A DNA stretch of 64,000 nt, from NCBI RefSeq assembly GCF_003044185.1, contig NZ_PYYB01000004.1:186001-250000 (forward strand), written 5' to 3'. The notes under the pieces were generated by a model, which had not been told where the DNA came from, ran no database searches, and worked only from the letters and a program-made list of their open reading frames with translations. Of the stretch, positions 28,198-36,979 are shown in pieces. Source of the DNA: Paraconexibacter algicola. GTDB taxonomy: Bacteria; Actinomycetota; Thermoleophilia; Solirubrobacterales; Solirubrobacteraceae. Every line of letters begins with the position of its first letter. The first letter of the stretch is position 1. The position numbers and the translations under genes are program-made.

Positions 28198-29091
28198 GTG
28201 TCCCGGGAGCTGCTGGCGATCTTCGGTCCCACCGGGGTGGGGAAGACCGGGCTCGCGCTCGCGCTCGCCCGTCGCCTGCGGGACCGCGGCGAGCGGCCCG
28301 TCGCCGTCTCCGCCGACGCCCTGCAGCTGTACGCGGGCCTGCCGATCCTCACCGGGGCCGCCGACGCCGCCGAGCAGCAGCAGCTGGAGCACCGGCTCGT
28401 CGGCGTGCTCCCGGTCACCGAGACCTGCAGCGCTGCCCGCTACGCGCGACTCGCGCACGCCGAGATCGACGCGATCCTCGCCGACGGCGGCACCCCGATC
28501 GTCGTGGGCGGCACCGGCCTGTACCTGCGCGCCGCGCTCGCCGACCTCGACCTCGCGCCCGCCCCGCCGCCCGGCCTGCGCGAGCGGCTGCTGGACCGCG
28601 TCGCCCGTGAGGGTCTCCCCGCACTGCACGCCGAGCTGACCCGCGTGGCGCCCGAGCGCGCCGCGGCCGTGGACCCGCGGGACACCACGCGCGTCGTGCG
28701 GAGCCTCGAGCTGCACGCGATGGGCGCGCTGCCGCAGCGCACCGGGGAGAGCGAGCTCTGGACCGCGCGCACGCGGCACCCGACACGGCTCGTGGCGCTC
28801 GTGATGGAGCGCGAGGCGCTCTACGCGCAGATCGACGCGCGCGTCGACGCGATGGTCGCCGCCGGGGCCGCGCGGGAGGTCCGGGACGCCGACGCGGCCG
28901 GGGCGTCCGCCACCGCGCGCCGCGCGATCGGCTTCGACGCGCTGCTCGACGGGGACGTGGACCGGATGAAGGCCCAGACCCGCCGCTACGCCAAGCGCCA
29001 GCTCACCTGGCTGCGCAAGCTGCCCGGCACCGAGGTCGTCGACGTGACCGGCCGCGCCGCCGCGGACGTGGCCGCGCAGCTGCTCCCGTAG
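28198..29091 (+). CDS. miaA: tRNA dimethylallyltransferase
   Basis: MiaA transfers a dimethylallyl group to A37 of tRNAs that read UNN codons, producing the substrate of MiaB. The 297-residue protein has the P-loop GPTGVGKT (residues 10-17), the SADALQLYAGLPILTG motif (a variant of the usual DSxQVYrgldIGTaK), and GGTGLYLRA. The C-terminal RRYAKRQLTWLRK motif is intact. Variation in the DSMQ-like box is conservative. dapF begins ten bases after its stop. Confidence 0.95.
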   Translation: MSRELLAIFGPTGVGKTGLALALARRLRDRGERPVAVSADALQLYAGLPILTGAADAAEQQQLEHRLVGVLPVTETCSAARYARLAHAEIDAILADGGTPIVVGGTGLYLRAALADLDLAPAPPPGLRERLLDRVAREGLPALHAELTRVAPERAAAVDPRDTTRVVRSLELHAMGALPQRTGESELWTARTRHPTRLVALVMEREALYAQIDARVDAMVAAGAAREVRDADAAGASATARRAIGFDALLDGDVDRMKAQTRRYAKRQLTWLRKLPGTEVVDVTGRAAADVAAQLLP

Positions 29092-29094
29092 GGT
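29089..29094 (+). promoter_or_regulatory. -10 box of dapF (TAGGGT)
   Basis: TAGGGT contains the miaA stop codon TAG and ends six bases before the dapF ATG, so the gene could be both read through from miaA and started independently. Confidence 0.45.
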
Positions 29095-29100
29095 CCGGGC

Positions 29101-29937
29101 ATGCGCTTCGAGAAGTGGCAGGCCCTCGGCAACGACTACCTCATCGTCGAGGCGACCGACCTGCCGTGGCCGCTCACGCCGGAGCGCGTGCGGCGCCTGT
29201 GCGACCGGCACGTCGGGCTCGGCTCGGACGGCATCCTCGAGCTCTCCGCGCCGGACGAGCCCGGGTTCGTCGCCCGGCTGCGGATCTTCAACCCCGACGG
29301 CTCGGAGGCCGAGCTCTCCGGCAACGGGGCGCGCGAGGCGATCATGTACCTGCGCCGCCGCGGGTGGACGACCGCCGACCGGTTCTCGATCCAGACCGTC
29401 GCCGGCGAGATCCGCCCGACGATCACCGGCGAGACGACGTGCACGGTCGACATGGGCCGCGCGCACCTCACCTCCAAGGACTACCCGGACGGCCCTGCCG
29501 ACGGCAGCGGCGAGGTGGCGGGCTTCGCCTTCCAGCACGTGTCGATCGGCAACCCGCAGTGCGCGATCCGCGTCGGGTCGGTCGCCGAGCTCGAGGCGCT
29601 CGACCTCCCCGCGATCGGTCCCGGGATCCAGCACGCGCCGATCTTCCCCAACCGCACGAACGTCTCGTGGTTCTGCGAGCTCGAGCCGGGCGTGATCCGG
29701 GCGCGGATCTACGAGCGCGGCGTCGGCGAGACGATGTCCTCGGGCACCGGGGCCAGCGGCGCCGCGGTCGCCTACGTGCTCCAGGGCGGCGACGAGGAGG
29801 TCACCGTGCACCTCGACGGCGGCGAGCTCACGGTCACCGTCTCCGAGGCGCTGCACGTCGACCTCGCCGGCTGGGCCGTCCCCGTCTACACCGGGGAGCT
29901 GAGCGGCGACCTGCTCGCCGAGCTCGCCGCGGGCTGA
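29101..29937 (+). CDS. dapF: Diaminopimelate epimerase homologue lacking both catalytic cysteines
   Basis: The 278-residue protein aligns along its length with DapF, which interconverts LL- and meso-diaminopimelate by a two-cysteine, PLP-free mechanism. Recognisable blocks are F-x-K-x-x-x-L-G-N-D, NPDGSEAELSGNGAR, VSIGNPQCAI and RIYERGVGET-SSGTGA. In known enzymes the catalytic cysteines follow GNGxR and precede GTG. Here these positions are Glu79 (GNGARE) and Ser214 (MSSGTGA); I checked the codons (GAG at 29335 and TCG at 29740). Remaining substrate-binding residues look intact. The gene lies among other dap genes. It may use other acid/base residues, act on another substrate, or be inactive, so the name is a family name only. 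Confidence 0.85.
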   Translation: MRFEKWQALGNDYLIVEATDLPWPLTPERVRRLCDRHVGLGSDGILELSAPDEPGFVARLRIFNPDGSEAELSGNGAREAIMYLRRRGWTTADRFSIQTVAGEIRPTITGETTCTVDMGRAHLTSKDYPDGPADGSGEVAGFAFQHVSIGNPQCAIRVGSVAELEALDLPAIGPGIQHAPIFPNRTNVSWFCELEPGVIRARIYERGVGETMSSGTGASGAAVAYVLQGGDEEVTVHLDGGELTVTVSEALHVDLAGWAVPVYTGELSGDLLAELAAG

Positions 29938-29943
29938 GCGGCC

Positions 29944-29959
29944 GACCGCCCGCGCGGTC
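29944..29959. terminator. Convergent hairpin terminator
   Basis: GACCGC and GCGGTC form a six-base stem around CCGC between dapF and the converging membrane-protein gene, touching the stop of the latter. There is no U-tract. Confidence 0.5.
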
Positions 29960-30929
29960 AGACGACCTCGAGCCGTCCGCCACCCTCGGGGAACATCAGC
30001 GGCACCTCCGGGCGCGCACCGCGGATCGCGGCGAGGACCTCGCCGGGCTCGGCGTCGACGAGGTGCAGCGGGAAGCTCATGGCGTTCTTCGAGCGTCGCA
30101 GCATCCGGTGCAGGACGGGGTCGGCCACCCGCGCGCGGTCGACGAGGACCTCGAGACGATGGTGGAAATGGACCCGGTGGACCAGCACGCTCTCGACCGC
30201 GTCCCACGGCACCGTCGGCCACGCCCCGACCGTGAGCCCGCGGGGATCGATCGCGATCGCCACGGGGCTGCGCAGCTGCGGCACCAGCTTCCACACGATG
30301 AAGGCCCCGAGCGCCGCCAGTGGCACGCCGAAGACGCTGCCGCCGAAGTTCGCGACGGGCACGAGCGCCACCCCGAGCGCGGTCAGCAGCAGGAAGCCGA
30401 CGAGCTGGTGGATCTGGCGGTCGCGGCGCCACGCGAAGCTGCTCGTCGACGCGGCCCCGAGGCGGAGCTCGTGGACGATCTCCTGGCCGAGCTCGCGCTC
30501 CTCGACGTCGGTGCGGGCGGCCGCCCGGCGCGCGACCACCCGATCGGCGACCGACCACATCACCAGGCCACCCGCCAGCGGCACGAGATCCTGGGCGCCG
30601 TCGGACCCGAGACGCAGCCCGAGCAGCGCCTGGTTGACCGCGATGACCCACGTCGCCAGGCCGAGCACCGGCACGGTGCGGATGGCGACGAGGCGCCGGT
30701 ATCCGACACGGCCCTCGAGCCCGACCGCGTCCACCGCAGGACGCCCGCGCTGCCACCGGTCCAGCAGCAGCCCGAGCGCCACCACGCCGAGCGTCACGCC
30801 GCCACTGCCCTCCGCGCTCGCGCCCGCCGCGTCGGCCAGGAGCCCCGCGGCGGTCGCCAGCAGCCCGATCCCGACGCAGACGACCACGTCGAGCGCGGTT
30901 CCGGAGCGGTTGTCGGCGGATCGCATCAC
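29958..30929 (-). CDS. Multi-pass membrane protein with PH-like C-terminus
   Basis: The 323-residue protein has about six hydrophobic segments in two groups: four in the first 125 residues and two near residues 175-220. After these, a C-terminal region (VAIAIDPRGLTVGAWPTVPWDAVESVLVH, in part) resembles the bacterial PH-like fold often found behind membrane segments. I recognise no named family. GTG 30929 is followed directly by an ATG at 30926, and either could be the start. It lies alone, divergent from dapD. Confidence 0.75.
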   Translation of the reverse strand: MMRSADNRSGTALDVVVCVGIGLLATAAGLLADAAGASAEGSGGVTLGVVALGLLLDRWQRGRPAVDAVGLEGRVGYRRLVAIRTVPVLGLATWVIAVNQALLGLRLGSDGAQDLVPLAGGLVMWSVADRVVARRAAARTDVEERELGQEIVHELRLGAASTSSFAWRRDRQIHQLVGFLLLTALGVALVPVANFGGSVFGVPLAALGAFIVWKLVPQLRSPVAIAIDPRGLTVGAWPTVPWDAVESVLVHRVHFHHRLEVLVDRARVADPVLHRMLRRSKNAMSFPLHLVDAEPGEVLAAIRGARPEVPLMFPEGGGRLEVV

Positions 30930-30976
30930 GGCCGGGTGTTCCCCGCGCGGGACCCTCGTACGCCTGCGCGCTGAGC

Positions 30977-30982
30977 TAGCCT
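30977..30982 (+). promoter_or_regulatory. -10 box of dapD (TAGCCT)
   Basis: TAGCCT ends nine bases before ATG 30992; the predicted transcript has at most a few bases of leader. Confidence 0.45.
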
Positions 30983-30991
30983 GCCGGGTCG

Positions 30992-32005
30992 ATGAGCACT
31001 GACACGCAGCAGAGCGCCTGGGGCGTCGGCCTCGCGACCCTGACGACCGACGGGCGCGTCCTGGACACCCTCTTCACGCGCTTCCACCTCGACGCCGGGT
31101 CCGCCGACGCGCAGGCCGCGATCACGACCGCCAAGCACGAGGGCACCGGCACCAAGCCGCTGAACTTCGCGCAGGCGACGACGCTCGGTGGCGGCGGCCT
31201 GGCGGGCAGCATGGGGGAGGACGCGATCCGCGGCGTACGGGTCGTCCCGGTCCTCACCGTGCTCCCGGACCTCGCCGCCGCACCCGCCGACGCCTACGAC
31301 GCGTACCTGCGGCTGCACCTGCTCTCCGGCCGCCTCGTCGTCCCGCACGGCCTCAGCCTCGACGGCCAGTTCGGGCTGCTGACGAACGTCGCGTGGACGA
31401 CGCTCGGCCCGGTCGATCCGGCCGAGGTCGGCGCGGCGCGCCTGCGCGCCCGCGCGATGGGCGCCACCCTCACGGTCACGAGCATCGACAAGTTCCCGCG
31501 CATGACCGACTACGTGGTGCCGTCCGGCGTGCGGATCGCGGACGCCGACCGCGTGCGGCTCGGCGCGCACCTGGCCGAGGGCACGACCGTCATGCACGAG
31601 GGCTTCGTGAACTTCAACGCCGGGACGCTCGGCTCCTCGATGGTGGAGGGGCGCATCAGCGCCGGGGTCGTCGTCGGCGACGGCTCGGACATCGGCGGCG
31701 GCGCCTCGATCATGGGCACGCTGTCGGGCGGCGGCTCGACCGTCATCTCGATCGGGCAGCGCTGCCTGCTGGGCGCCAACTCGGGGCTGGGGATCAGCCT
31801 CGGCGACGAGTGCGTCGTGGAGGCGGGCACCTACGTGACCGGTGGCGCGCGCGTCACGACCCCGGACGGCGAGGTCGTCAAGGCGAAGGACCTCAGCGGC
31901 CGCGACGGCCTGCTGTTCCGTCGCAACAGCGAGTCGGGCGCGCTCGAGGTGCTGCCGCGCAGCGGCTCCTGGGGCGGCCTCAACGAGGCCCTGCACGCGA
32001 ACTAG
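30992..32005 (+). CDS. dapD: Tetrahydrodipicolinate N-succinyltransferase
   Basis: DapD transfers succinyl from succinyl-CoA to tetrahydrodipicolinate, the entry to the succinylase branch. The 337-residue length and the N-terminal segment ([20 protein letters not shown]) match the actinobacterial DapD type, longer than the enterobacterial one. The central and C-terminal part is a left-handed beta helix with hexapeptide repeats ([39 protein letters not shown]). The gene faces dapC, and the two stop codons share the bases CTAG. Confidence 0.95.
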   Translation: MSTDTQQSAWGVGLATLTTDGRVLDTLFTRFHLDAGSADAQAAITTAKHEGTGTKPLNFAQATTLGGGGLAGSMGEDAIRGVRVVPVLTVLPDLAAAPADAYDAYLRLHLLSGRLVVPHGLSLDGQFGLLTNVAWTTLGPVDPAEVGAARLRARAMGATLTVTSIDKFPRMTDYVVPSGVRIADADRVRLGAHLAEGTTVMHEGFVNFNAGTLGSSMVEGRISAGVVVGDGSDIGGGASIMGTLSGGGSTVISIGQRCLLGANSGLGISLGDECVVEAGTYVTGGARVTTPDGEVVKAKDLSGRDGLLFRRNSESGALEVLPRSGSWGGLNEALHAN

Positions 32006-33183
32006 ACGGGTCGGCCGCCGCGGCGCAGCAGGCGCTCGGCGGCCTCCGTGCACCGCTCGAGCGTGGGGACGAGCGCCACGCGCACGTACCCCTCGCCGGC
32101 GGGCCCGAAGTACGCGCCCGGCGTGACGACCAGGCCCGTCTCGTCCAGCAGCTCGGTCGCGAAGTCCTCCGAGCCCGTGACCCCCTGCGGCAGGGCCAGC
32201 CAGCGGAAGAACGTCGCCGGGCCGCCCGCGTCGCGCAGCCCGACGGCCTCGAGGCCCGGGGCGAGCACCGCGAGCTTGGCGCGGTACAGCGCGCGCACCG
32301 CGACGACGTGCTCCTCGTCGCCCCACGCGGCGACCGCCGCGCGCTGGACGAACTCCTGCGGCGCGACGCCGACGTTCGGCCGGTAGCGGCGCAGCGCCGC
32401 GATCAGGCGGGCGTCCCCGGCCGCGAACCCGGACCGGTAGCCCGGCATCGAGGACCGCTTGGAGAGCGTGTTGCAGACCAGCACGTTCTCGAGCGAGTCG
32501 AGCTGCAGGGCGCTGGCGGGCGGATCGCCGGTGAACCACAGCTCGCTGTACGCCTCGTCGCTGGCGAGCACGAAGCCGTGCTCGCGCGCGAGCGCCGCGG
32601 CGCGCTCGTAGAAGGCGAGCGGCGCGACGGCGGCGGTCGGGTTGTTCGGGTAGTTCAGCCACAGGATCGCGAGCCGTGACAGCTGCTCGGCGGTCAGCGC
32701 GTCCAGGTCGGGGAGGAAGTCACGCTCCGCGGTCAGCGGCAGCTCGAGGACCTCGCAGCCCGCGAACGCCGCCCCGCGCTCGGCGACCGGGTAGCCCGGG
32801 GAGGTCATCGCGACGAGGTCGCGGCCACCGCCCGCGCAGACCTCCGCGAGCGAGAAGACGAGCTCCTTGGAGCCGAGCGTCGGGACGATCTCGGTACCCG
32901 GGTCGACCGTGGCGCCGTAGCGCCGGTCGATCCACGCGGCGATCGCGTCGCGCAGCTCCGGCAGGCCGACGGCCAGCGGGTAGCCCGCGACGGGGTGGGC
33001 GCGGACCGCGTCGCAGAGCGCCTCGCGCAGGAACGCCGGGGTCTCCTCCCGCGGCTCGCCGACCCCGAGGTCGATGACGTCGACGCCCCGCGCGACCGCG
33101 GCGGCGCGCGCCTCGCCCAGGCGGACGAACGGATAGGTGCCCAGGCCCGTGAGGACCGGGTTCAGCGGCAGCGACGCGCTCAC
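32002..33183 (-). CDS. dapC: Succinyldiaminopimelate transaminase
   Basis: This is a fold-type I PLP aminotransferase of 393 residues. It carries the family's [23 protein letters not shown] and [10 protein letters not shown] motifs, the PLP lysine K242 in [13 protein letters not shown], and the arginine near the C-terminus (YVRVALVPT). Its place between dapD and dapE, with a GTGA overlap to dapE, supports the succinyl-aminoketopimelate transaminase role (DapC) over other aminotransferase functions. Reverse strand, second gene after dapE. Confidence 0.93.
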   Translation of the reverse strand: MSASLPLNPVLTGLGTYPFVRLGEARAAAVARGVDVIDLGVGEPREETPAFLREALCDAVRAHPVAGYPLAVGLPELRDAIAAWIDRRYGATVDPGTEIVPTLGSKELVFSLAEVCAGGGRDLVAMTSPGYPVAERGAAFAGCEVLELPLTAERDFLPDLDALTAEQLSRLAILWLNYPNNPTAAVAPLAFYERAAALAREHGFVLASDEAYSELWFTGDPPASALQLDSLENVLVCNTLSKRSSMPGYRSGFAAGDARLIAALRRYRPNVGVAPQEFVQRAAVAAWGDEEHVVAVRALYRAKLAVLAPGLEAVGLRDAGGPATFFRWLALPQGVTGSEDFATELLDETGLVVTPGAYFGPAGEGYVRVALVPTLERCTEAAERLLRRGGRPV

Positions 33184-34292
33184 GGCCCGAACAGGAGCGC
33201 GTCGAGCGTCCGGTAGCAGCGCACGAGCGCCGCGACGGTCACGAGCTCGTCGCGGCGGTGCGCGTAGGACGGGTCACCGGGCCCGAAGTTCACGGCGTCC
33301 AGGCCGTGCAGCGCGAACTCCGCCACCGGGGTCCACGCCTGCTTGGGGTGGATCTCCAGGCCGCCGACCGCCACCAGGCGCTCGAGCAGCGGGTTGGCGT
33401 CCACCGCCACCACGGGCGCGGACGGGGCGTTGGAGAGGATCTCGAGCGTCTCGTCCTCGCCGCTGCACCAGGAGCGCAGCAGCGCGTCCGCGTCGGCGGC
33501 GCTGCGCCCGGGCGCGTAGCGCATGTTCACGTGCGCGTCGACGCGATCAGGGATGACGTTGTCGGCGATGCCGCCGGCGATCCGGACGACCGAGGCGACC
33601 TCGGTGAAGACGAGGCCGCCGAAGTCGTGGCGGATCGGGTCGACCGCGTCGAGGCGCACGATCCCGCGGGCCGCGCGCGTCATCGCGCTGTCGGCCTGCC
33701 AGGGCCGGGCGGAGTGGCCGCTGCGCCCGTGGAAGGTCCAGGTGGCGTTGACGTTGCCCAGGCAGCCGGCGTGGATCTGGTTGTCCGTCGGCTCCATCAT
33801 CAGCACGAGGTCCGCCTCGGCGAGGCCCGGCTCGCGCTCCAGCAGCGGCGTCAGCGCGCTCTCGCTGACGGGGAGCTCCTCGCGACCGAAGAACAGCAGC
33901 CGCACCCGGGCGCGCGCGGCCGCGGCGCGCGCCGGGTCGGCGGCGAGGTCGCGGCCGAGCTCGATCATCACCGCGAGCGCGCCGAGCATGTCGCTCGCGC
34001 CGAGCCCGTGGACGGCGGTGGCGTCGCGCCGGCCGGGCCGGTTGTCCTGCGCGGGAACGGTGTCGAGATGCCCGCCGAGCAGCAGCAGCGGCCCGTCCGC
34101 CGGGCCGGGCGGCTCGCCGATCACGCAGGTGTCCTGCGCGTCGCGGGCCGGGACGTCGCCCTCCTGGAGGACCGCGAGGACGTGGGCGGCGAGCGCGGCC
34201 TCGTCCCGGGACTCCGAGGGGATGTCGATGAGCTCGAGCAGCCGGGCGGCGAGGCGCTCGCCGAGCTCGGCGTCGGACGAACCGTGGAGCAC
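33180..34292 (-). CDS. dapE: Succinyl-diaminopimelate desuccinylase
   Basis: DapE is an M20 dinuclear zinc hydrolase that frees LL-diaminopimelate. The 370-residue protein has the metal motifs GGHLDTVPAQDN, HGLGASDMLGALAV, FFGREEL and MMEPTDNQIHAG, plus a dimerisation lid (FHGRSGHSARPWQADSA). The last metal-ligand region NFGPGDPSYAHRRDE is intact. It starts at a GTG six bases after a TAGAGT -10 box in a 25-base divergent promoter. With dapC downstream it completes the succinylase branch. Confidence 0.95.
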   Translation of the reverse strand: MLHGSSDAELGERLAARLLELIDIPSESRDEAALAAHVLAVLQEGDVPARDAQDTCVIGEPPGPADGPLLLLGGHLDTVPAQDNRPGRRDATAVHGLGASDMLGALAVMIELGRDLAADPARAAAARARVRLLFFGREELPVSESALTPLLEREPGLAEADLVLMMEPTDNQIHAGCLGNVNATWTFHGRSGHSARPWQADSAMTRAARGIVRLDAVDPIRHDFGGLVFTEVASVVRIAGGIADNVIPDRVDAHVNMRYAPGRSAADADALLRSWCSGEDETLEILSNAPSAPVVAVDANPLLERLVAVGGLEIHPKQAWTPVAEFALHGLDAVNFGPGDPSYAHRRDELVTVAALVRCYRTLDALLFGP

Positions 34293-34298
34293 GACGCC

Positions 34299-34308
34299 AC
34301 TCTATCGT
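34299..34308. promoter_or_regulatory. Bidirectional -10 element, dapE / DUF429 gene
   Basis: ACTCTATCGT reads as A-N3-TA-N3-T. The forward -10 TATCGT (34303-34308) ends nine bases before ATG 34318, and the reverse -10 TAGAGT (34299-34304) ends six bases before GTG 34292. The two boxes share the central TA. The whole divergent gap is only 25 bases, so both transcripts should be leaderless or nearly so. Confidence 0.55.
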
Positions 34309-34317
34309 TGGGGGTCG

Positions 34318-35115
34318 ATGCGGTACTGCGGGATCGACGTGTCCGCCAAGCCCGGCAACCAGCAGCTCGTCACCCTGCACGAGCGGCGCGCCACCGACCG
34401 GACCGTCGAGCTCGTCACGACGTTCTACGCCCCGGGGGACGTCGACGCGGTCGTCCGCACCGTGCTGGGCTTCGGCCGCGGCGAGGTCGTCGTGGCGATC
34501 GACGCGCCCGTCGGGCCGCGCCTGGACCTGCTCGCCGCCGGCGAGCCGCTGCGCGAGCAGCTCGCCCTACCGACCGGTCGGTACGAGCGCTCCCGCGTCT
34601 GCGACGCGCTCCTGTTCCAGCGCAAGCTGCCGCTGTACCCGGTGCCCGCCGTCGGCCAGGCGCTCGCGCAGTGGGAGACGTGGATGACGCAGGGATTCGC
34701 CCTGTTCGACGCGCTCACCGACCTCGGGATCTACCGGCCGCCCGCGCACGGACGGGTGATGGCGCCCGTCGGCGACGGCGCCGTGCAGCACGGCCGCGTG
34801 GTCGAGACCTACCCCGACGCGGTGTTCTGCGCCCTGCTCGGGCACCGCCCGTCGCCCAAGCGCACGCCCTGGGGGCTGCAGCAGCGCATCGCGGCGCTGA
34901 AGCTCCGCGGCGTCGTCGACGCCGACGGCGGCCTGTGGCACCGCACGCTGGACGAGCTCGACGCCTGCGCGGCCGCGTACGCGGCGTACACGCTGGCGAC
35001 CGGTGCGGGCTCGTGGGTCGGGGACCCGCGGGAGGGCGTGATCCTGCTGCCGGTCCCGGAGCTCGCCGACAGCTACGAGAAGCTGCCGCCGCCCGAGCGC
35101 GCCGCGCTCGCCTGA
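34318..35115 (+). CDS. DUF429 family protein
   Basis: The 265-residue protein starts with MRYCGIDVSAKPGNQQL and has a central VVVAIDAPVG followed by a C-terminal LDELDACAAAYAAY. This is the DUF429 pattern, a predicted RNase H-like (possibly nuclease) fold with conserved acidic residues at the ends of strands 1 and 4 and in the last helix. No function has been firmly assigned to the family. It is divergent from dapE across a 25-base bidirectional promoter. Confidence 0.85.
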   Translation: MRYCGIDVSAKPGNQQLVTLHERRATDRTVELVTTFYAPGDVDAVVRTVLGFGRGEVVVAIDAPVGPRLDLLAAGEPLREQLALPTGRYERSRVCDALLFQRKLPLYPVPAVGQALAQWETWMTQGFALFDALTDLGIYRPPAHGRVMAPVGDGAVQHGRVVETYPDAVFCALLGHRPSPKRTPWGLQQRIAALKLRGVVDADGGLWHRTLDELDACAAAYAAYTLATGAGSWVGDPREGVILLPVPELADSYEKLPPPERAALA

Positions 35116-35128
35116 GCGTGAGCGTGCC

Positions 35129-35512
35129 TCACCGCTCGACGACGACCGTCGTCGCCTTCACCACGGCGGACGCGGTCACGCCGGGCTCGAGGCCCAGGTC
35201 GTCCGCCGCCTCCCGCGACATCAGCGACACGATCCGGTAGGGGCCGCACGCCAGGTCCACCTGGGCCATCACGCCGTCGCGCTGCACGGAGATGACGACC
35301 CCGGTGAGGCGGTTGCGGGCGCTGGTGCGTCCCGCGGCGCCGGAGCGCTCCTTCAGCAGCCGGGCGAGCTCGGCGGAGGGGAGGACCCGCCGCCCGCCTG
35401 GGCCTCGCTCGAAGCGGACGCGACCCGCCTTCTCCCAGCGGCGCAGCGTGTCGATGCTGACCCCCAACGCCGTGGCGGCGGTGCCGATCGGGACGTGCTC
35501 GTCGAGGCTCAT
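35129..35512 (-). CDS. MerR-type HTH and TOBE domain regulator
   Basis: The 127-residue protein joins an N-terminal excisionase/MerR-like HTH (IGTAATALGVSIDTLRRWEKAGRV) to a C-terminal TOBE (Mop) domain (ARNRLTGVVISVQRDGVMAQVDL), the fold that binds molybdate or tungstate. It is the last gene of the mod operon, overlapping modC by four bases, and is probably the molybdate-responsive regulator in place of classical ModE. Alternatively it could be a molybdate-storage molbindin with a vestigial HTH, but the HTH looks complete. Confidence 0.9.
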   Translation of the reverse strand: MSLDEHVPIGTAATALGVSIDTLRRWEKAGRVRFERGPGGRRVLPSAELARLLKERSGAAGRTSARNRLTGVVISVQRDGVMAQVDLACGPYRIVSLMSREAADDLGLEPGVTASAVVKATTVVVER

Positions 35513-36177
35513 CGCTGGGACCTTCCGGTGGGGACGTGGGGCAGGAGGCGACCGTTCTCGAGGACGCGGACCTCGGCGCCGAGCGCGGCGGCGTCCCGAT
35601 GGTCGTGCGTGACCACGATGGTCGGGACCGCCGCGAGCTCGAGCGCGCGCAGCACGGCGGTGTGCGCATCGTCGCGGCTGCGGTCGTCCAGGCCGGTGAA
35701 CGGCTCGTCCAGCAGCAGCGCCGGGGGCGCGGCCGCCAGGGCCCGCGCGAGCGCGACCCGGCGCCGCTCGCCGCCGCTCATCGCGGCGGGGCGCACGTCG
35801 GCGAGCGCCGCGACCCCGAGCTGCGCGAGCAGCTCGCGGGCGGCTTCGCGCCGCGCGCCGCGCCGGACCTCGCGCAGGCCGTAGGCGACGTTGCGCCAGG
35901 CGCTGAGATGCGGGAAGAGCGCGTCCTCCTGGTGCAGCAGTGCGCACCGCCGTGCATCCGGTGGGCGTGCGGTGCCCCGCTCGCTGTCCAGCCAGACGTC
36001 GTCGCCGCAGCGCACCCGCCCGCTGTCGGGACGGGCGAGCCCGGCGATCACGCGCAGCACGGTCGTCTTGCCGGCACCGGAGCGGCCGACGAGCGCCAGC
36101 GGCTGCTCAGCGGTCGCGTCGAGCTGCACGTCGAGCTCGTGCGTGCGCAGCGCCATCCGCAGCTCAACCCGCAGCAC
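35509..36177 (-). CDS. modC: Molybdate ABC transporter ATP-binding protein
   Basis: The 222-residue ATPase has Walker A GRSGAGKTT, signature MSGGERRRV, Walker B ALLLDEPF and an H-loop in VTHDH. It is short and lacks the C-terminal TOBE domain of classical ModC; the TOBE function is supplied by the separate gene downstream. The GTG start at 36177 overlaps the modB 3' end by 14 bases; an alternative ATG at 36156 would remove the first family-like residues (MLRVELR). Confidence 0.92.
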   Translation of the reverse strand: MLRVELRMALRTHELDVQLDATAEQPLALVGRSGAGKTTVLRVIAGLARPDSGRVRCGDDVWLDSERGTARPPDARRCALLHQEDALFPHLSAWRNVAYGLREVRRGARREAARELLAQLGVAALADVRPAAMSGGERRRVALARALAAAPPALLLDEPFTGLDDRSRDDAHTAVLRALELAAVPTIVVTHDHRDAAALGAEVRVLENGRLLPHVPTGRSQR

Positions 36178-36979
36178 GGCGGACCTCCGTCCCGGCCGGC
36201 GTGAGGAGCTTCGTCGCCAGGAGGATCGCGGCGCTCGCCGCGACCAGGACCGCGGAGAGCGCGAGCGCCCCGGTGAAGTCGGTGGCGAAGCGCTCGTAGA
36301 TCGCCAGCGACGTCGTCTGCGTCTCTCCGCGGAACGAGCCCGCGAACATCAAGGTCGCCCCGAACTCACCGAGCGCCCGCCCCCAGGCGAGCGCGGCGCC
36401 TGCGGCCAACCCGCCCCGGGCGACCGGGATCCCGACCGCGAGGAAGGTCCGCGCCTCTCCCGCCCCCAACGTCCGCGAGGCCTCGAGCAGGCGTGGCTCG
36501 ACGGCTTCGAAGGCGACGATCGCCTGGCGCACGTAGAACGGGCTCGCGACGAAGGTCAGTGCGACGACGACGCCGGCCTTCTGCAGGACGAGCTCGATGC
36601 CGGCGTCGCCGAGCGGGCCGCCGACGATGCCGCTCGGGCCCAGCGAGGCGAGCAGCGCCACGCCTGCGACGGCGGGTGGCACCACGAGTGGGAGCTCGAC
36701 GACGGTCAGCAGCGCCGAGCGCCCGCGGAACCGACGCGTGGCGAGCATCCACGCGGCCGGTGTCCCGACGAGGAGGATCAGGGTGAGCGCGATCACGGAC
36801 GTCTCCAGCGAGAGCCAGAGGGCGTCGCGGGCGGCGGGGTCGTCGAGCGCGCCGACGAGGTCGGCGGGAGGGACGTCGACGAAGATCGCCACGAGCGGGA
36901 GGCCGAGGAACGCGAGCAGCAGCGCCAGGGCGGCGCCTGCGACGAGCGCGAAGCCGGGGCCGCGTCGCAGGACGCTCAC
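36164..36979 (-). CDS. modB: Molybdate ABC transporter permease
   Basis: The 271-residue inner-membrane permease has about six helices and the EAA-type loop LLEASRTLGAGEARTFLAVGIPVARGG. The C-terminal WGRALGEFGATLMFAG is the ModB/CysTW hallmark. It overlaps modA upstream by four bases (GTGA). With ModA and ModC it imports molybdate. Confidence 0.94.
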   Translation of the reverse strand: MSVLRRGPGFALVAGAALALLLAFLGLPLVAIFVDVPPADLVGALDDPAARDALWLSLETSVIALTLILLVGTPAAWMLATRRFRGRSALLTVVELPLVVPPAVAGVALLASLGPSGIVGGPLGDAGIELVLQKAGVVVALTFVASPFYVRQAIVAFEAVEPRLLEASRTLGAGEARTFLAVGIPVARGGLAAGAALAWGRALGEFGATLMFAGSFRGETQTTSLAIYERFATDFTGALALSAVLVAASAAILLATKLLTPAGTEVRRAAG

